A stretch of 63,837 nucleotides of DNA. Origin: Halanaerobiales bacterium (GTDB lineage: Bacteria; Bacillota_F; Halanaerobiia; Halanaerobiales; DTU029). A program made the position numbers and the translations under genes. Location of the stretch: NCBI GenBank assembly GCA_016278415.1, contig JADQBV010000231.1:1-63837 (forward strand), read 5' to 3'. The notes under the pieces are model-generated. The model was not told the origin of the DNA. It did no database searches and saw only the letters and a program-made list of their open reading frames with translations. Positions 36,941 to 46,493 of the stretch are shown here, one piece after another; the first letter of the stretch is position 1; every line of letters begins with the position of its first letter.

Positions 36941-37840
36941 CTATGATTTATTATTGCTTACAGGGGGTTTCTTATTCATTACAATTAATCCCAAAAGAAG
37001 TAATATAACTAAAAGCATAGCATATGGAAGATATAAAACACTATTTACTTTGCTTTGAACCTTTATTGGGACAATAGTTGGGTAATCTTCTGTATATTCA
37101 GATAAAATTTCAGTTTGGTCTATCCCTTCTGCTAAAAGAATATCGATAACTCTAGGTGCATTCTCCAGATTATCATTACTTATATCTGAAAAGCTCCAGG
37201 AATTTTTGTCACTATTTATAGATCTAAAATTATCAGGACCAAAAGGATCATAGCTACCAACCAATACATATAAATGAGCGTCTTTTAAATCCCCAATAAT
37301 ATCTTTATTGATAACAAAAGATATAGTATTATCTTTAACTTCTAAATCCAAATCTTCAAGATCCGCTGGGTTATTCTCAATATCCCAAACATCTTCTTCG
37401 TTATTTATATCTTCAGGAGTATATGCCCGAACCCACCATCCACTTATTTTCAATAGTGTACTCCATGGGTATTCAGGATCCAAATTTACATTAGCTCCCT
37501 CTTTACGTAAGTCTGATATACCAGTACCCTTTTTACCTATATAAATTTCAATCAAAGGAAGGCTAAAACCATATTTACTTCTCCAGGGATCAGTAAGATT
37601 AGCAAAGGATATATTAAATCTATATTCCTCTCCCACTTCACTTATTGAAAAGGAAGTAATGTCAAATAAACCTTCTCCCTGAAAGGCTTTATCTGTAGGA
37701 TATTCATATGTACCAGGCCCGTAGTCATCATTCAATTGGTCCTCGACTTCTAGTATAATGCTTTCTTCAGCCAGGGCAAGATTATTAAATATTAAAAAAA
37801 AGACAATAATCAAAATAAAAGTAACCTTACTAAGCTTCAT
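36941..37840 (-). CDS. Secreted, membrane-anchored glucodextranase C-terminal-like (DOMON-like) domain protein
   Basis: The protein is 299 residues. A signal peptide covers residues 1-24 (TFILIIVFFLIFNNLALAEE). A beta-sandwich resembling the C-terminal DOMON-like module of glucodextranase follows (YGPGTYEYPTD, GLFDITSFSISEVGEEYRF, LPLIEIYIG, SYDPFGPDNFR). Residues 266-287 are a C-terminal membrane helix ending in KK. It probably binds polysaccharide or supports an envelope complex at the outer face. It precedes the CBM25 gene by 27 bp. Confidence 0.83.
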   Translation of the reverse strand: MKLSKVTFILIIVFFLIFNNLALAEESIILEVEDQLNDDYGPGTYEYPTDKAFQGEGLFDITSFSISEVGEEYRFNISFANLTDPWRSKYGFSLPLIEIYIGKKGTGISDLRKEGANVNLDPEYPWSTLLKISGWWVRAYTPEDINNEEDVWDIENNPADLEDLDLEVKDNTISFVINKDIIGDLKDAHLYVLVGSYDPFGPDNFRSINSDKNSWSFSDISNDNLENAPRVIDILLAEGIDQTEILSEYTEDYPTIVPIKVQSKVNSVLYLPYAMLLVILLLLGLIVMNKKPPVSNNKS

Positions 37841-37852
37841 AATAAACCCCCA

Positions 37853-38776
37853 TTATTCAGAAGTTCTTAACTCATTTACCTTCTCCGAGAAATCCTGGGC
37901 AGCATTATACCCCATTGCTTTCATCCTAGTATTCATAGCAGCTATTTCTAATACCATGGCTAGATTTCTACCAGGTTTAACAGGCAAAACAACTTGTGGT
38001 AGCTCTATATCCATTATTTCACCATAAATATTATCAATACCTAATCGTTCATACATCTTATTCTCATTCCAAAACTCCAATTTAGCAATCATATTTATTT
38101 CAGTTGTGTCTTTTACTGCTCCAGCCCCAAATAATGTTCTAACATTAATAATACCTATGCCTCTTATCTCCAAAAAATGTCTAGAAACTTTTGGCGCAGT
38201 ACCAATTAGTTTTCTTTCCCCTATTTTTTTTATTATAATTAGGTCATCAGCTACTAACCTATGACCTCGTTTAACCAGCTGGACAGCTGTTTCACTTTTA
38301 CCAATGCCACTTTTCCCGCTAATTAACACACCAACTCCATATATATCAACAAGGACACCATGAATACTCTTTTCAGGTGCCAGTGCTTCCTCAAAATAAT
38401 TTGTAAGTAAACTTAAAAATCTGGTAGTTGATATCGAGGTCCTTAGTAAAGGAATTTTATTTTCATTGGCCTGATCAATTATTACTTCTGGGACTTCCAA
38501 ATCTCGAGCTATTATAACACAAGACAAATCATAACTAAATAGTTTTTTAACCCTTTTATTTAAAGTACTTGGGCTTAATTCTTTTAAGAAAGAAATTTCT
38601 GTCATCCCTAGTAATTGTACACGTTCTGGAGCAAAGTACTTCCAAAATCCCGCCAATTCAATGCCAGGTCTTTTAATATCACTTATCTTTATCAATTTGC
38701 CTTCAGGATCACCAGCAAGGATATTTAATTCAAATTTATTAATAATATCATTAACGGTTAAATTTTTATCTATCAC
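37853..38776 (-). CDS. hprK: HPr kinase/phosphorylase HprK
   Basis: The protein is 307 residues. The N-terminal domain is followed by Walker A GKSGIGKSETA (about residues 155-165), ADDLIIIKK, and the HprK signature EIRGIGIINVRTLFG. It phosphorylates Ser46 of HPr (or Crh) in response to fructose-1,6-bisphosphate, driving carbon catabolite control through CcpA. Its start overlaps the end of the glucokinase gene by 4 bp. No HPr gene is in the window. Confidence 0.95.
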   Translation of the reverse strand: MIDKNLTVNDIINKFELNILAGDPEGKLIKISDIKRPGIELAGFWKYFAPERVQLLGMTEISFLKELSPSTLNKRVKKLFSYDLSCVIIARDLEVPEVIIDQANENKIPLLRTSISTTRFLSLLTNYFEEALAPEKSIHGVLVDIYGVGVLISGKSGIGKSETAVQLVKRGHRLVADDLIIIKKIGERKLIGTAPKVSRHFLEIRGIGIINVRTLFGAGAVKDTTEINMIAKLEFWNENKMYERLGIDNIYGEIMDIELPQVVLPVKPGRNLAMVLEIAAMNTRMKAMGYNAAQDFSEKVNELRTSE

Positions 38777-39741
38777 GATAACAACTTATCTCCCATTGCC
38801 ACAGCTATTGCCCCTTTAACCCCTACTTCACTTCCCAATGCCGCCCTCCTGATTTCAACAGCATTATAAGCACTTTCAAAGGCATATTCTTTAATAGTTT
38901 TAATCATCTTCTCATTTATTAAATCCCAGGCATTCATTACACCACCACCAAGAATTATTGTTCCTACATTAAATACATTTATCAAATTAGCAATTCCAAT
39001 TCCTAAATAACGGGCTTCATCGTCCCAGATTTGGAGAGCAAATTCATCACCCTTTTTCGCAGCTTCTTCTACGATTCGTCCATCAATTTTGGTAATATCA
39101 CCATCAACTAATTGATATAATAAGCTATCAGAGTGCATAGCCGCTATATACTTACTTATCCCATTAATTGCTGTACCAGAAGCAACAGCTTCAAAACAAC
39201 CGTGATTACCACAACCACAAATGGGGCCATCTGTTTGAATTACAAAATGCCCTATTTCACCTGCAGTATCATTTACTCCATGTAGTATCTTCTTATCAAT
39301 AATAATACCACCACCTATACCAGTACTGACAGTCATATAGATCATGCTATCAACATCCTGACCAGCACCAAACCACTTTTCCCCAAGAGCGGCAGCATTA
39401 GCATCATTTTCTATTACTATGTCTATACCGGTCTTCTCTTTCAATATATCACCAATAAGTACATTCTTCCAATTTAGGTTTGGCGCCTCATAAATCAAGC
39501 CCTTTTTTATATTTAGTGGGCCCGGACTACCAATACCTATCCTGACAATATCACTTTTATTAATATTGGATTTGACAATTACGTCATTAATACTTTTCAC
39601 AATATTATTAATAACATGCTCTTTACCTTTCCTAGCTTCAGTTGATACCTTTATTTTTTCGATTATGTTTCCTTTGTTATCACTTATTGCTGTTAATATC
39701 TTGGTGCCACCAAGATCAACCCCCATATAGTATTCGCTCAT
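38773..39741 (-). CDS. ROK-family glucokinase
   Basis: The protein is 322 residues from the ATG at 39741 (AGGGG upstream). The ATP-binding motif GVDLGGTKI lies at the N-terminus, IENDANAAALGE and GTGIGGGIIIDKK mid-protein, and the ROK zinc motif is CGCGNHGCFEAVASG. It phosphorylates glucose or a related sugar with ATP. Coupling to hprK suggests a shared sugar-sensing operon. The specificity (glucose rather than N-acetyl sugars) is inferred. Confidence 0.88.
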   Translation of the reverse strand: MSEYYMGVDLGGTKILTAISDNKGNIIEKIKVSTEARKGKEHVINNIVKSINDVIVKSNINKSDIVRIGIGSPGPLNIKKGLIYEAPNLNWKNVLIGDILKEKTGIDIVIENDANAAALGEKWFGAGQDVDSMIYMTVSTGIGGGIIIDKKILHGVNDTAGEIGHFVIQTDGPICGCGNHGCFEAVASGTAINGISKYIAAMHSDSLLYQLVDGDITKIDGRIVEEAAKKGDEFALQIWDDEARYLGIGIANLINVFNVGTIILGGGVMNAWDLINEKMIKTIKEYAFESAYNAVEIRRAALGSEVGVKGAIAVAMGDKLLS

Positions 39742-39753
39742 ATCTATCAACCC

Positions 39754-40437
39754 CTATTTTGTTTCTATTTTTTCATTTGTTCTATATTTTTCAAGTATAT
39801 TCCTAGTCATAATTATTGATATTAACGATATCAATGTAAATAAGAAAAATGGTGTGAGAAAAGCAAGTCCAACATTTAAAATAAATATAATAACTACTAC
39901 TATAAATATTAAAACTGAAGAAATAATATTATCAAGTACTAACAAAAATGCACGTTTAACTTGTAACCAAAAGCCTGTTTCTGCTTGTATTGTTAATAGA
40001 CTCCAATAATATATTTGCATCATCGAGAATAATATAAACAAATAAAAGAAAAATATAGCTACTATCATCATAATATAGTTTTGTGAATTTTGTAAAAAGA
40101 ATACGATATCTAATATAAATATAGCATAAACAACTAATGAAAATAAAAAGGATAATAAACCACGTTTGAAATTTTCTTTAATACCCCTAAAAAAAGACTT
40201 TATAGTAGGCTCTCCCCTATTAAAGGTACTATAAATATAATTCATTCCTGACAATATAGTCGGTCCTGCAATTATAATTAAATATATTGCAGCCACAAAA
40301 ACAAAAACTTCATTAATATATACTAATAAAAAAGGTACCATAAGTAAACTAAACCAAACTAGATTTAATAAAACATATTTGAATAATTCATCATAATATT
40401 TAATAAAACTCTCTTTAATAACCTTTATAACTAGCAA
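39754..40437 (-). CDS. YesL-like (DUF624-type) integral membrane protein
   Basis: The protein is 227 residues with five or six membrane helices. The start is TTG at 40437 behind AGGAGGG. AAIYLIIIAGPTILSGMNYI and a hydrophilic loop RGEPTIKSFFRGIKENFKR resemble YesL/DUF624 proteins, which in Bacillus lie beside carbohydrate transporters. It precedes the glucokinase-hprK pair with a 12-bp gap, so it is probably the first gene of that operon. Confidence 0.6.
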   Translation of the reverse strand: MLVIKVIKESFIKYYDELFKYVLLNLVWFSLLMVPFLLVYINEVFVFVAAIYLIIIAGPTILSGMNYIYSTFNRGEPTIKSFFRGIKENFKRGLLSFLFSLVVYAIFILDIVFFLQNSQNYIMMIVAIFFFYLFILFSMMQIYYWSLLTIQAETGFWLQVKRAFLLVLDNIISSVLIFIVVVIIFILNVGLAFLTPFFLFTLISLISIIMTRNILEKYRTNEKIETK

Positions 40438-40509
40438 ATTTACACCCTCCTAACCACAATCATTAAAAACATTATACTATATTTGATAAACAGATTCAAT
40501 TTTTCAGTT

Positions 40510-40543
40510 AAAAAAGGGCAATATCAAATTCTGATAATTGCCC
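40510..40543 (-). terminator. Rho-independent terminator of glyA
   Basis: On the minus strand GGGCAAT...ATTGCCC (40543-40516) with an inner ATCA/TGAT pair, followed by six Ts, 14 nt past the glyA stop. Confidence 0.9.
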
Positions 40544-40556
40544 CCCATTACTTTAC

Positions 40557-41780
40557 TTAAAATTTACTTGTCAATTTATAGACCTTATCTTTTATCTCAG
40601 CAAGAGTATCCACATTATCAATATTTTCAATAGCCTCTGCAATATATTTAGCGATTAACTGCATTTCATCTTCTTTCATACCTTTGCTAGTCACTGCAGG
40701 CGTACCAATCCTGATACCACTTGTTACAAAAGGACTTCTTTTTTCATAAGGAATTGTATTTTTATTTACAGTTATCCCTACCTTATCCAATACTGTTTCT
40801 GCATCTTTTCCAGTAATATTTTTATTAGTTAAATCTAGTAACATCATGTGATTATCAGTACCACCAGAAACTAGCCTAAAGCCATATTCTTCTAATTCTT
40901 TTGCAAGAACCTTGGCATTTTTTATAATTTGTTTCTGATATTGATTAAATTCATCACTTAGTGCCTCTTTAAATGCCACTGCTTTTGCAGCTATTATATG
41001 CATCAAAGGACCACCCTGTAATCCAGGGAATATGGCCTTATTTATTGCTTTAGCGTATTGTTCTTTACAAATAATCATACCACCCCTGGTTCCCCGTAAG
41101 GTTTTATGAGTAGTAGTTGTGACAAAATCTGCTATTGGGACTGGATTGGGATGTAGTCCAGCAGCAACTAAACCAGCTATATGAGCCATATCAACCATAA
41201 ATAAAGCATCATTATCATCAGCAATTTTACGGAATTTAGCAAAGTCTATTAATCTAGGGTAAGCACTAGCACCTGCAACAATCAGCTTTGGTTTATGTTC
41301 CTCTGCCAACTTAGCAACCTGTTCAAAGTCAATAGTTTCTTCATCTTTACTAACCCCATAGTGTACAAAATTAAAATATTTTCCAGATAAATTTACTGGA
41401 CTTCCGTGTGTTAGATGACCACCATGTGTTAAATCCATGGCCAATATAGTATCACCTGGTGAAACCATAGCAAAATATACAGCTTGATTGGCTTGGGAAC
41501 CTGAGTGTGGCTGTACATTTACATGTTCAGCTCCAAAAATTTCTTTAGCCCTTTTTATAGCCAAGTTTTCTACTTTATCAACGACCTCACAACCACCATA
41601 ATATCTTTTTGCAGGATAACCCTCTGCATACTTATTAGTCAGAACAGAACCAGCTGCTTCCATAACTGCTTGACTCACAAAATTCTCTGATGCTATTAAT
41701 TCTATGTTATTCTGCTGCCTTTTCTCCTCCTCTTGAATTAATTCTAAAATTTCAGGATCTACTTTTTCCAAATATGACAT
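40557..41780 (-). CDS. glyA: Serine hydroxymethyltransferase
   Basis: The protein is 407 residues from the ATG at 41780; an upstream TTG at 41792 abuts GAGGAG and would add four residues. Conserved elements are [45 protein letters not shown] and the PLP-lysine motif [10 protein letters not shown]. It interconverts serine and glycine and feeds one-carbon units to tetrahydrofolate. It is a single-gene unit between two terminators. Confidence 0.96.
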   Translation of the reverse strand: MSYLEKVDPEILELIQEEEKRQQNNIELIASENFVSQAVMEAAGSVLTNKYAEGYPAKRYYGGCEVVDKVENLAIKRAKEIFGAEHVNVQPHSGSQANQAVYFAMVSPGDTILAMDLTHGGHLTHGSPVNLSGKYFNFVHYGVSKDEETIDFEQVAKLAEEHKPKLIVAGASAYPRLIDFAKFRKIADDNDALFMVDMAHIAGLVAAGLHPNPVPIADFVTTTTHKTLRGTRGGMIICKEQYAKAINKAIFPGLQGGPLMHIIAAKAVAFKEALSDEFNQYQKQIIKNAKVLAKELEEYGFRLVSGGTDNHMMLLDLTNKNITGKDAETVLDKVGITVNKNTIPYEKRSPFVTSGIRIGTPAVTSKGMKEDEMQLIAKYIAEAIENIDNVDTLAEIKDKVYKLTSKF

Positions 41781-41827
41781 CTTAATAATCAACTCCTCAT
41801 TTAAAATATAAACTACTCTATGTAAAT

Positions 41828-41884
41828 AAAAAAGCAGAACTACTCTATAATTATTCTTTAAATAAGAGTAAAATCCTGCTTTTT
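41828..41884. terminator. Bidirectional hairpin terminator between ldh and glyA
   Basis: AAAAAAGCAG (41828-41837) pairs with CTGCTTTTT (41876-41884), with an inner ACTCT...AGAGT stem. It ends the ldh transcript, 55 nt after its stop. Confidence 0.8.
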
Positions 41885-41938
41885 ACTATTAATCTATTAT
41901 TTGTGCTTATTTTAACTATAGTTTACTACCCTCTTATT

Positions 41939-42883
41939 TCAATCCAGGTCCAGATCTTTTATAATATCTTTTAGAACTTTCCCAGCTGTTTTTAGTTTTT
42001 CTTCTTCATCAGAAGCAAGATTGAGGCTTAAGACTTTTTCTATTCCATTAGCACCTATGATTGCAGGTAAGCTAAGAGCAACACCATTTAACCCATATTG
42101 CCCATCTAGAGCAGTTGATACTGTTAAAATTGTATTTTCATCTCTAAATACACTTTCTACTATTCTAGCTACTGCTAGCCCTACAGCATAATAAGTAGCA
42201 TCCTTCTTATCTATTATCTCATAGGCTGCATTTTTAACCTGCTCAGATAATTGTTCCTTGAAATCGGAAGTAGCACATGCCTTTCCACAATTAACACAAT
42301 ATTTTTCAAAGGGAACCCCAGCCACTGTCGCTAAACTCCAGGCAGCTACTTCATGGTCCCCATGTTCCCCAAGAATATTAGCATGGATATTGCGAGGATT
42401 AACATGACAATGCTCACTTAGTAAATACCGAAATCGAGATGTATCTAATACTGTTCCTGAACCGAACACTCTTTTTTCAGAAAGACCTGATATCTTCATA
42501 GTAACATATGTTAAAATATCAACAGGATTTGTAACCACAAGTAATATAGCATCATCTGTGTATTTCATAATGTTGGGAATTATCGATTTAAATATTTTAG
42601 TATTTTTCTTCACTAGATCCAGACGTGTTTCACCAGGATTTTGGTTAGCACCAGCAGCAATTATTACTATACGCGCATCCTCACATTCCTCATAACCACC
42701 ACTTTTAACCTTAACAGGCTTAACAAAGGCCGCACCATGGTTGAGGTCCATAGCTTCACCTTCTGCTCTTTCCTTATCAAGATCTATTAAGGCAATTTCC
42801 GATGCAAGACCCCAGTTCATAATGGCATATGCAGATGTAGCTCCAACTAAGCCCGCACCTACAATTACAACTTTATCCTTCAT
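41939..42883 (-). CDS. ldh: L-lactate dehydrogenase
   Basis: The protein is 314 residues. The NAD-binding motif is VGAGLVGATSA, the substrate loop is ANQNPGETRLDLV (Gln at the position that distinguishes lactate from malate dehydrogenase), the catalytic histidine lies in GEHGDHE, and VTNPVDILTYV is present. It reduces pyruvate to L-lactate, regenerating NAD in fermentation. It is transcribed after the small DUF1540 gene and followed by a terminator. Confidence 0.93.
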   Translation of the reverse strand: MKDKVVIVGAGLVGATSAYAIMNWGLASEIALIDLDKERAEGEAMDLNHGAAFVKPVKVKSGGYEECEDARIVIIAAGANQNPGETRLDLVKKNTKIFKSIIPNIMKYTDDAILLVVTNPVDILTYVTMKISGLSEKRVFGSGTVLDTSRFRYLLSEHCHVNPRNIHANILGEHGDHEVAAWSLATVAGVPFEKYCVNCGKACATSDFKEQLSEQVKNAAYEIIDKKDATYYAVGLAVARIVESVFRDENTILTVSTALDGQYGLNGVALSLPAIIGANGIEKVLSLNLASDEEEKLKTAGKVLKDIIKDLDLD

Positions 42884-42898
42884 AACTATCTACCCCCA

Positions 42899-43048
42899 CT
42901 AAAACAATTTTGAATCAAAACTCATACAATTTGTTTCTTCAGTATGGGTAGGTTTTTCATTGTTTTTTGAAATGTGGAGATCATCTACTTGACAAAATCC
43001 CTCCTCAAAGTGCTTACATGATTTTACACCACAATAAACTTCAATCAT
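42899..43048 (-). CDS. DUF1540 small cysteine-rich protein
   Basis: This is a 49-residue gene found by reading the minus strand between ldh and the next unit. It starts at the ATG at 43048 with GGGGGTGA 6 nt upstream. The product reads MIEVYCGVKSCKHFEEGFCQ followed by a short strand and ends TNCMSFDSKLF. The cysteines follow the DUF1540 pattern (C-x4-C-x7-C ... C-x-SF), proposed to bind a metal. It probably shares a transcript with ldh, 15 bp upstream of it. Confidence 0.85.
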   Translation of the reverse strand: MIEVYCGVKSCKHFEEGFCQVDDLHISKNNEKPTHTEETNCMSFDSKLF

Positions 43049-43341
43049 ATCATTTCACCCCCAGTGATAATTTGCCCACTAAGAGTGATATTAATTCAAT
43101 AAGATATTTGGTCTATAAATAACAATTTTTTCTACCCACTACAAAATTTTACTAGCCTTTTTGATTTCTTGAAAAATTAACTAGATTATACTATAATTAT
43201 AATAACAATAATAATTAGTATTATCAAGTTATTCCTTTACACTCTTAAAAAATAACTAATAAATTTTAGTTTTTTCAAAGATAAATAACATCGTAATTTG
43301 TATATAAGTTTAAAGAAGGAGTAAAAATTTAAATAAAAGGA

Positions 43342-43680
43342 GTGATAACTATTTTAGAAGAAACAAAAAGATATCAAGGCTTTAAACTAAAAGGTTCTGG
43401 AAATATTCCAGATGACGGAAATGTTACATATACCGTTTTCGCTAACAAACTTACTGTTGCTAATGACAAGGATTTCTCATATTCCGTTACTACAACAGAA
43501 GATGTTATAAAAAGTAGTGCTACGGACCATGGTTTTAATGGGAATAAGCAAGAAGCCATGAAAAAAATAAAAGAAATTGCTTTTGAAAATGTTATCCTTA
43601 AAATTAATAATAAGGATTTAACTAATGGGAACTTTATCTACAAAATAATAGAGGGTAATGCAAACAAAAGAGAAAACTAA
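43342..43680 (+). CDS. Uncharacterised small protein (about 110 residues)
   Basis: I do not recognise a family. The product is soluble and beta-rich (YQGFKLKGSGNIPDDGNVTY, FANKLTVANDKDFSYSV), with a basic helix (NKQEAMKKIKEIAFENVI) and no signal peptide or cysteines. The only canonical start is GTG at 43342, which lies in the AAAAGGAG ribosome-binding sequence. AUU at 43351 is placed 8 nt after it. It is a monocistronic plus-strand gene followed by a strong terminator. Confidence 0.65.
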   Translation: MITILEETKRYQGFKLKGSGNIPDDGNVTYTVFANKLTVANDKDFSYSVTTTEDVIKSSATDHGFNGNKQEAMKKIKEIAFENVILKINNKDLTNGNFIYKIIEGNANKREN

Positions 43681-43734
43681 AGATGTAAGAATAGACAATA
43701 TAAGCTAAACAATTTTCCTTTCCTAAGTAATAAT

Positions 43735-43772
43735 ATAGAAGACCGGTCCCTTTTACGGTTCCGGTCTTCTAT
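43735..43772. terminator. Strong bidirectional terminator
   Basis: ATAGAAGACCGG (43735-43746) and CCGGTCTTCTAT (43761-43772) form a perfect 12-bp stem with a 14-nt loop between converging genes. Confidence 0.85.
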
Positions 43773-43825
43773 AATTTTCATTAATTTCTTATAAGTACTT
43801 GTTTAAGTATATACTTCCTGTAAAA

Positions 43826-44017
<192 letters not shown>

Positions 44018-44255
44018 CTAATAAAGTCGTAGATAAAATTTATTTAAAAATATTATAACGACTATTAATTTTTTCCTACATTATTATATTAACTAAATTA
44101 CGTTAATTATTATATATGTAGAACACAAACTTGTCAACACAAATAAAGTGTATTCTTGTTTTATAATTCACAATCCACGGATCTAACTTATTTACCTAAC
44201 TTTCTAGCAAAGGTATATATTTAATTACTTAGTCGGCCACTTTATGTCTTCTTAT

Positions 44256-45506
44256 TTAAGGCCTATATTGAGGCACAGTATTAGCACCATGTGGCATAAC
44301 ATAAACAAGTTTGTCTTTATCTATATGCTTATTAATAAACTCATCTATACTTTTAACAGGAATCATAAAAGCCTTCTTGGCTGTCTCATCACCCAAATTA
44401 CTGTATAAATATAAAGAATTCTTAACTGCAACTCTAGCAACAGCATATGCCTTATGTCCACCTAACTCAAAAACCTGGCGTATTTTTTCTTCTAGATAGG
44501 CCGGTGTTGTGGCTTCATCTAACCACTTTTCAAAGACTTCTTCTCCTAATCCCTCTCTACACTCTGCTATTAATAAAATTAAACCACCATCTTTAACACA
44601 ATAAGAGGCGTTTTCTAGGGCTTTTTGAGATTGATACATATTTATATCTTTAGGAAAACCACCAGCACTAACAATCACTATATCAGCCAATTGGTCAATT
44701 TCAATAACTGAATTATCCTGACAGATACTAACACCCTGTTCCCAGGCTTTTAGCCAATGACCTACTACTAAATCAATGGCTTTATTTTGACTATCTACAA
44801 CTAGATTTGATATAAATCGTAGATTTGTTTTTTCGGCAGCCTCTACAGTAACTTGATGAAATGGGTTTCTTTTTAAGTGCGCAGTTTTTGAGCCATCTTT
44901 ACGCATCAAAGAATGATGTGCTTCTATAGTCTGACGCCCACATACACCAGGTAGTAGAGATTTTCTCCCTCCCGAATAACCAGCCATATAATGTGGTGCT
45001 ATAACACCTACAGCACATAGCAAATCTGCTTCTTTTACCAAGAAATTGACATAAAGAGGGACCCCCTCACTTAGTTCACCATAATAAACAAGATTCTCGT
45101 CACATAAATGATTTTCCCATTTAAAATTCTCACTTATTTCTTTACCGAGAGTACTTTCTACTTCCTGAGCCGTCATTGGCCTATGCATTCCAGTAGCGAT
45201 TAAAAGAGTTATATTTCCAGATTTAATGCCTGCCTGTAATAATTCATCTAACATTGGTTTTAAGACTATATTATATTTAACCGGTCTAGTTATATCATTT
45301 ACCAGGATAACAACCTTTTCCGGTTTCTCATCTGATACAATCTGGGACAAAGTTTCAGAAGATATAGGTTTGGAAAAGGATTTGTTAATTTTATGATCCC
45401 AATCTATCTTCTTATTATTAATATCAGTTTGTAATACCTGGTAATTATCCAAAAGGTCAATTTCAAAGTGTCCTTCTCCATACTCTAAAGTAATTTTTTC
45501 TTGCAT
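44256..45506 (-). CDS. larA: LarA-type nickel-pincer lactate racemase family protein (DUF2088)
   Basis: The protein is 416 residues. Features are IATGMHRPMTAQEVESTLG, HYMAGYSGGRKSLLPGVCG (the catalytic-site histidine and lysine region) and VSAGGFPKDINMYQSQKA. LarA interconverts D- and L-lactate using a nickel pincer nucleotide made by LarB, LarC and LarE. None of those is in the window, so the substrate may be lactate or another 2-hydroxy acid. L-lactate dehydrogenase is 1.4 kb away. Confidence 0.85.
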   Translation of the reverse strand: MQEKITLEYGEGHFEIDLLDNYQVLQTDINNKKIDWDHKINKSFSKPISSETLSQIVSDEKPEKVVILVNDITRPVKYNIVLKPMLDELLQAGIKSGNITLLIATGMHRPMTAQEVESTLGKEISENFKWENHLCDENLVYYGELSEGVPLYVNFLVKEADLLCAVGVIAPHYMAGYSGGRKSLLPGVCGRQTIEAHHSLMRKDGSKTAHLKRNPFHQVTVEAAEKTNLRFISNLVVDSQNKAIDLVVGHWLKAWEQGVSICQDNSVIEIDQLADIVIVSAGGFPKDINMYQSQKALENASYCVKDGGLILLIAECREGLGEEVFEKWLDEATTPAYLEEKIRQVFELGGHKAYAVARVAVKNSLYLYSNLGDETAKKAFMIPVKSIDEFINKHIDKDKLVYVMPHGANTVPQYRP

Positions 45507-45577
45507 ATTTCATTCTCCTTTTACAATCTATTCAAACTTCATAGATCTTTGTATCTTATAAATAACCCAAAGTAACT

Positions 45578-46378
45578 CTACAATCCATAAATCTCTGTTA
45601 AAATACTACTAACCCCTTCATTATCATGGTCATCTGCAATCATATCTGCATGTTTTTTAACACCATCAGGGGCATTTCCCATTGCAATGCCTAATCCTGC
45701 GGTCTGCAACATCTCTATGTCATTCCAGCTATCACCAATTGCAATAATTTCATCTAATCCGATATTTAAATTATTAGCAACAACTTTAATTGCATGGCCC
45801 TTCGATACATTCTTTGCCATAAATTCAATGAAGAAAGCCTTTGATTCTGTTACTTCTACGACATCCTTATATTTTTCTTTAAAAAGTTCTCTATAGTGCT
45901 GATTTTTTTCCAAATCTTCCTCAACTATCAATAATTTGGTAGGTGCTTGACTAATATATTCAGATAGTTTTCCAACTGGAATTGCATCAACTCTTGATAT
46001 TTTTTTATATAAATCACTTTCAGGACCGAGTTCGTTAACAAATAAATTATCGTCAATATATATATTTGCATATAGACCAGCTTCTTCAGCATCTTTTAAT
46101 ATTTCTCTAGCAACATTTAATTCAATCGGCTGATGAAATACAAGTTCATCTTCCTCTACATCTCTAATATAAGCACCATTATAGGTGATCATGGAACCGA
46201 ATAAACCCAGTTGCTTTATATAAGGAAGTGCTGAACAATACATCCTTCCTGTAGCCACTACAACTTCAACACCCTTATTTTTTAATTTTTCCAATGTATT
46301 AATTGTTTTTTGAGAAATGCTATGTTCTTTATTAAGTAGTGTATCATCTAAATCTAATACCACCATTTTATATTGCAT
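45578..46378 (-). CDS. Cof-type HAD-IIB family phosphatase
   Basis: The protein is 266 residues. The HAD motifs are DLDDTLLNKEHSIS (I), VVATGRMY (II), a central cap with TYNGAYIRD, and IAIGDSWNDIEMLQTAGLGI (IV). It is closest to YkrA/YidA-like sugar phosphatases. The substrate is unknown. It is monocistronic on the minus strand. Confidence 0.9.
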   Translation of the reverse strand: MQYKMVVLDLDDTLLNKEHSISQKTINTLEKLKNKGVEVVVATGRMYCSALPYIKQLGLFGSMITYNGAYIRDVEEDELVFHQPIELNVAREILKDAEEAGLYANIYIDDNLFVNELGPESDLYKKISRVDAIPVGKLSEYISQAPTKLLIVEEDLEKNQHYRELFKEKYKDVVEVTESKAFFIEFMAKNVSKGHAIKVVANNLNIGLDEIIAIGDSWNDIEMLQTAGLGIAMGNAPDGVKKHADMIADDHDNEGVSSILTEIYGL

Positions 46379-46493
46379 ATTATCCCAACCTCTTATATAT
46401 TTATTTTAAAATCTTTAATTGTACACTTTATAATAGACTATGTACTTTTAAGTATAGCTTCATAATAGACTTACTTACGTAATTACATGATTC

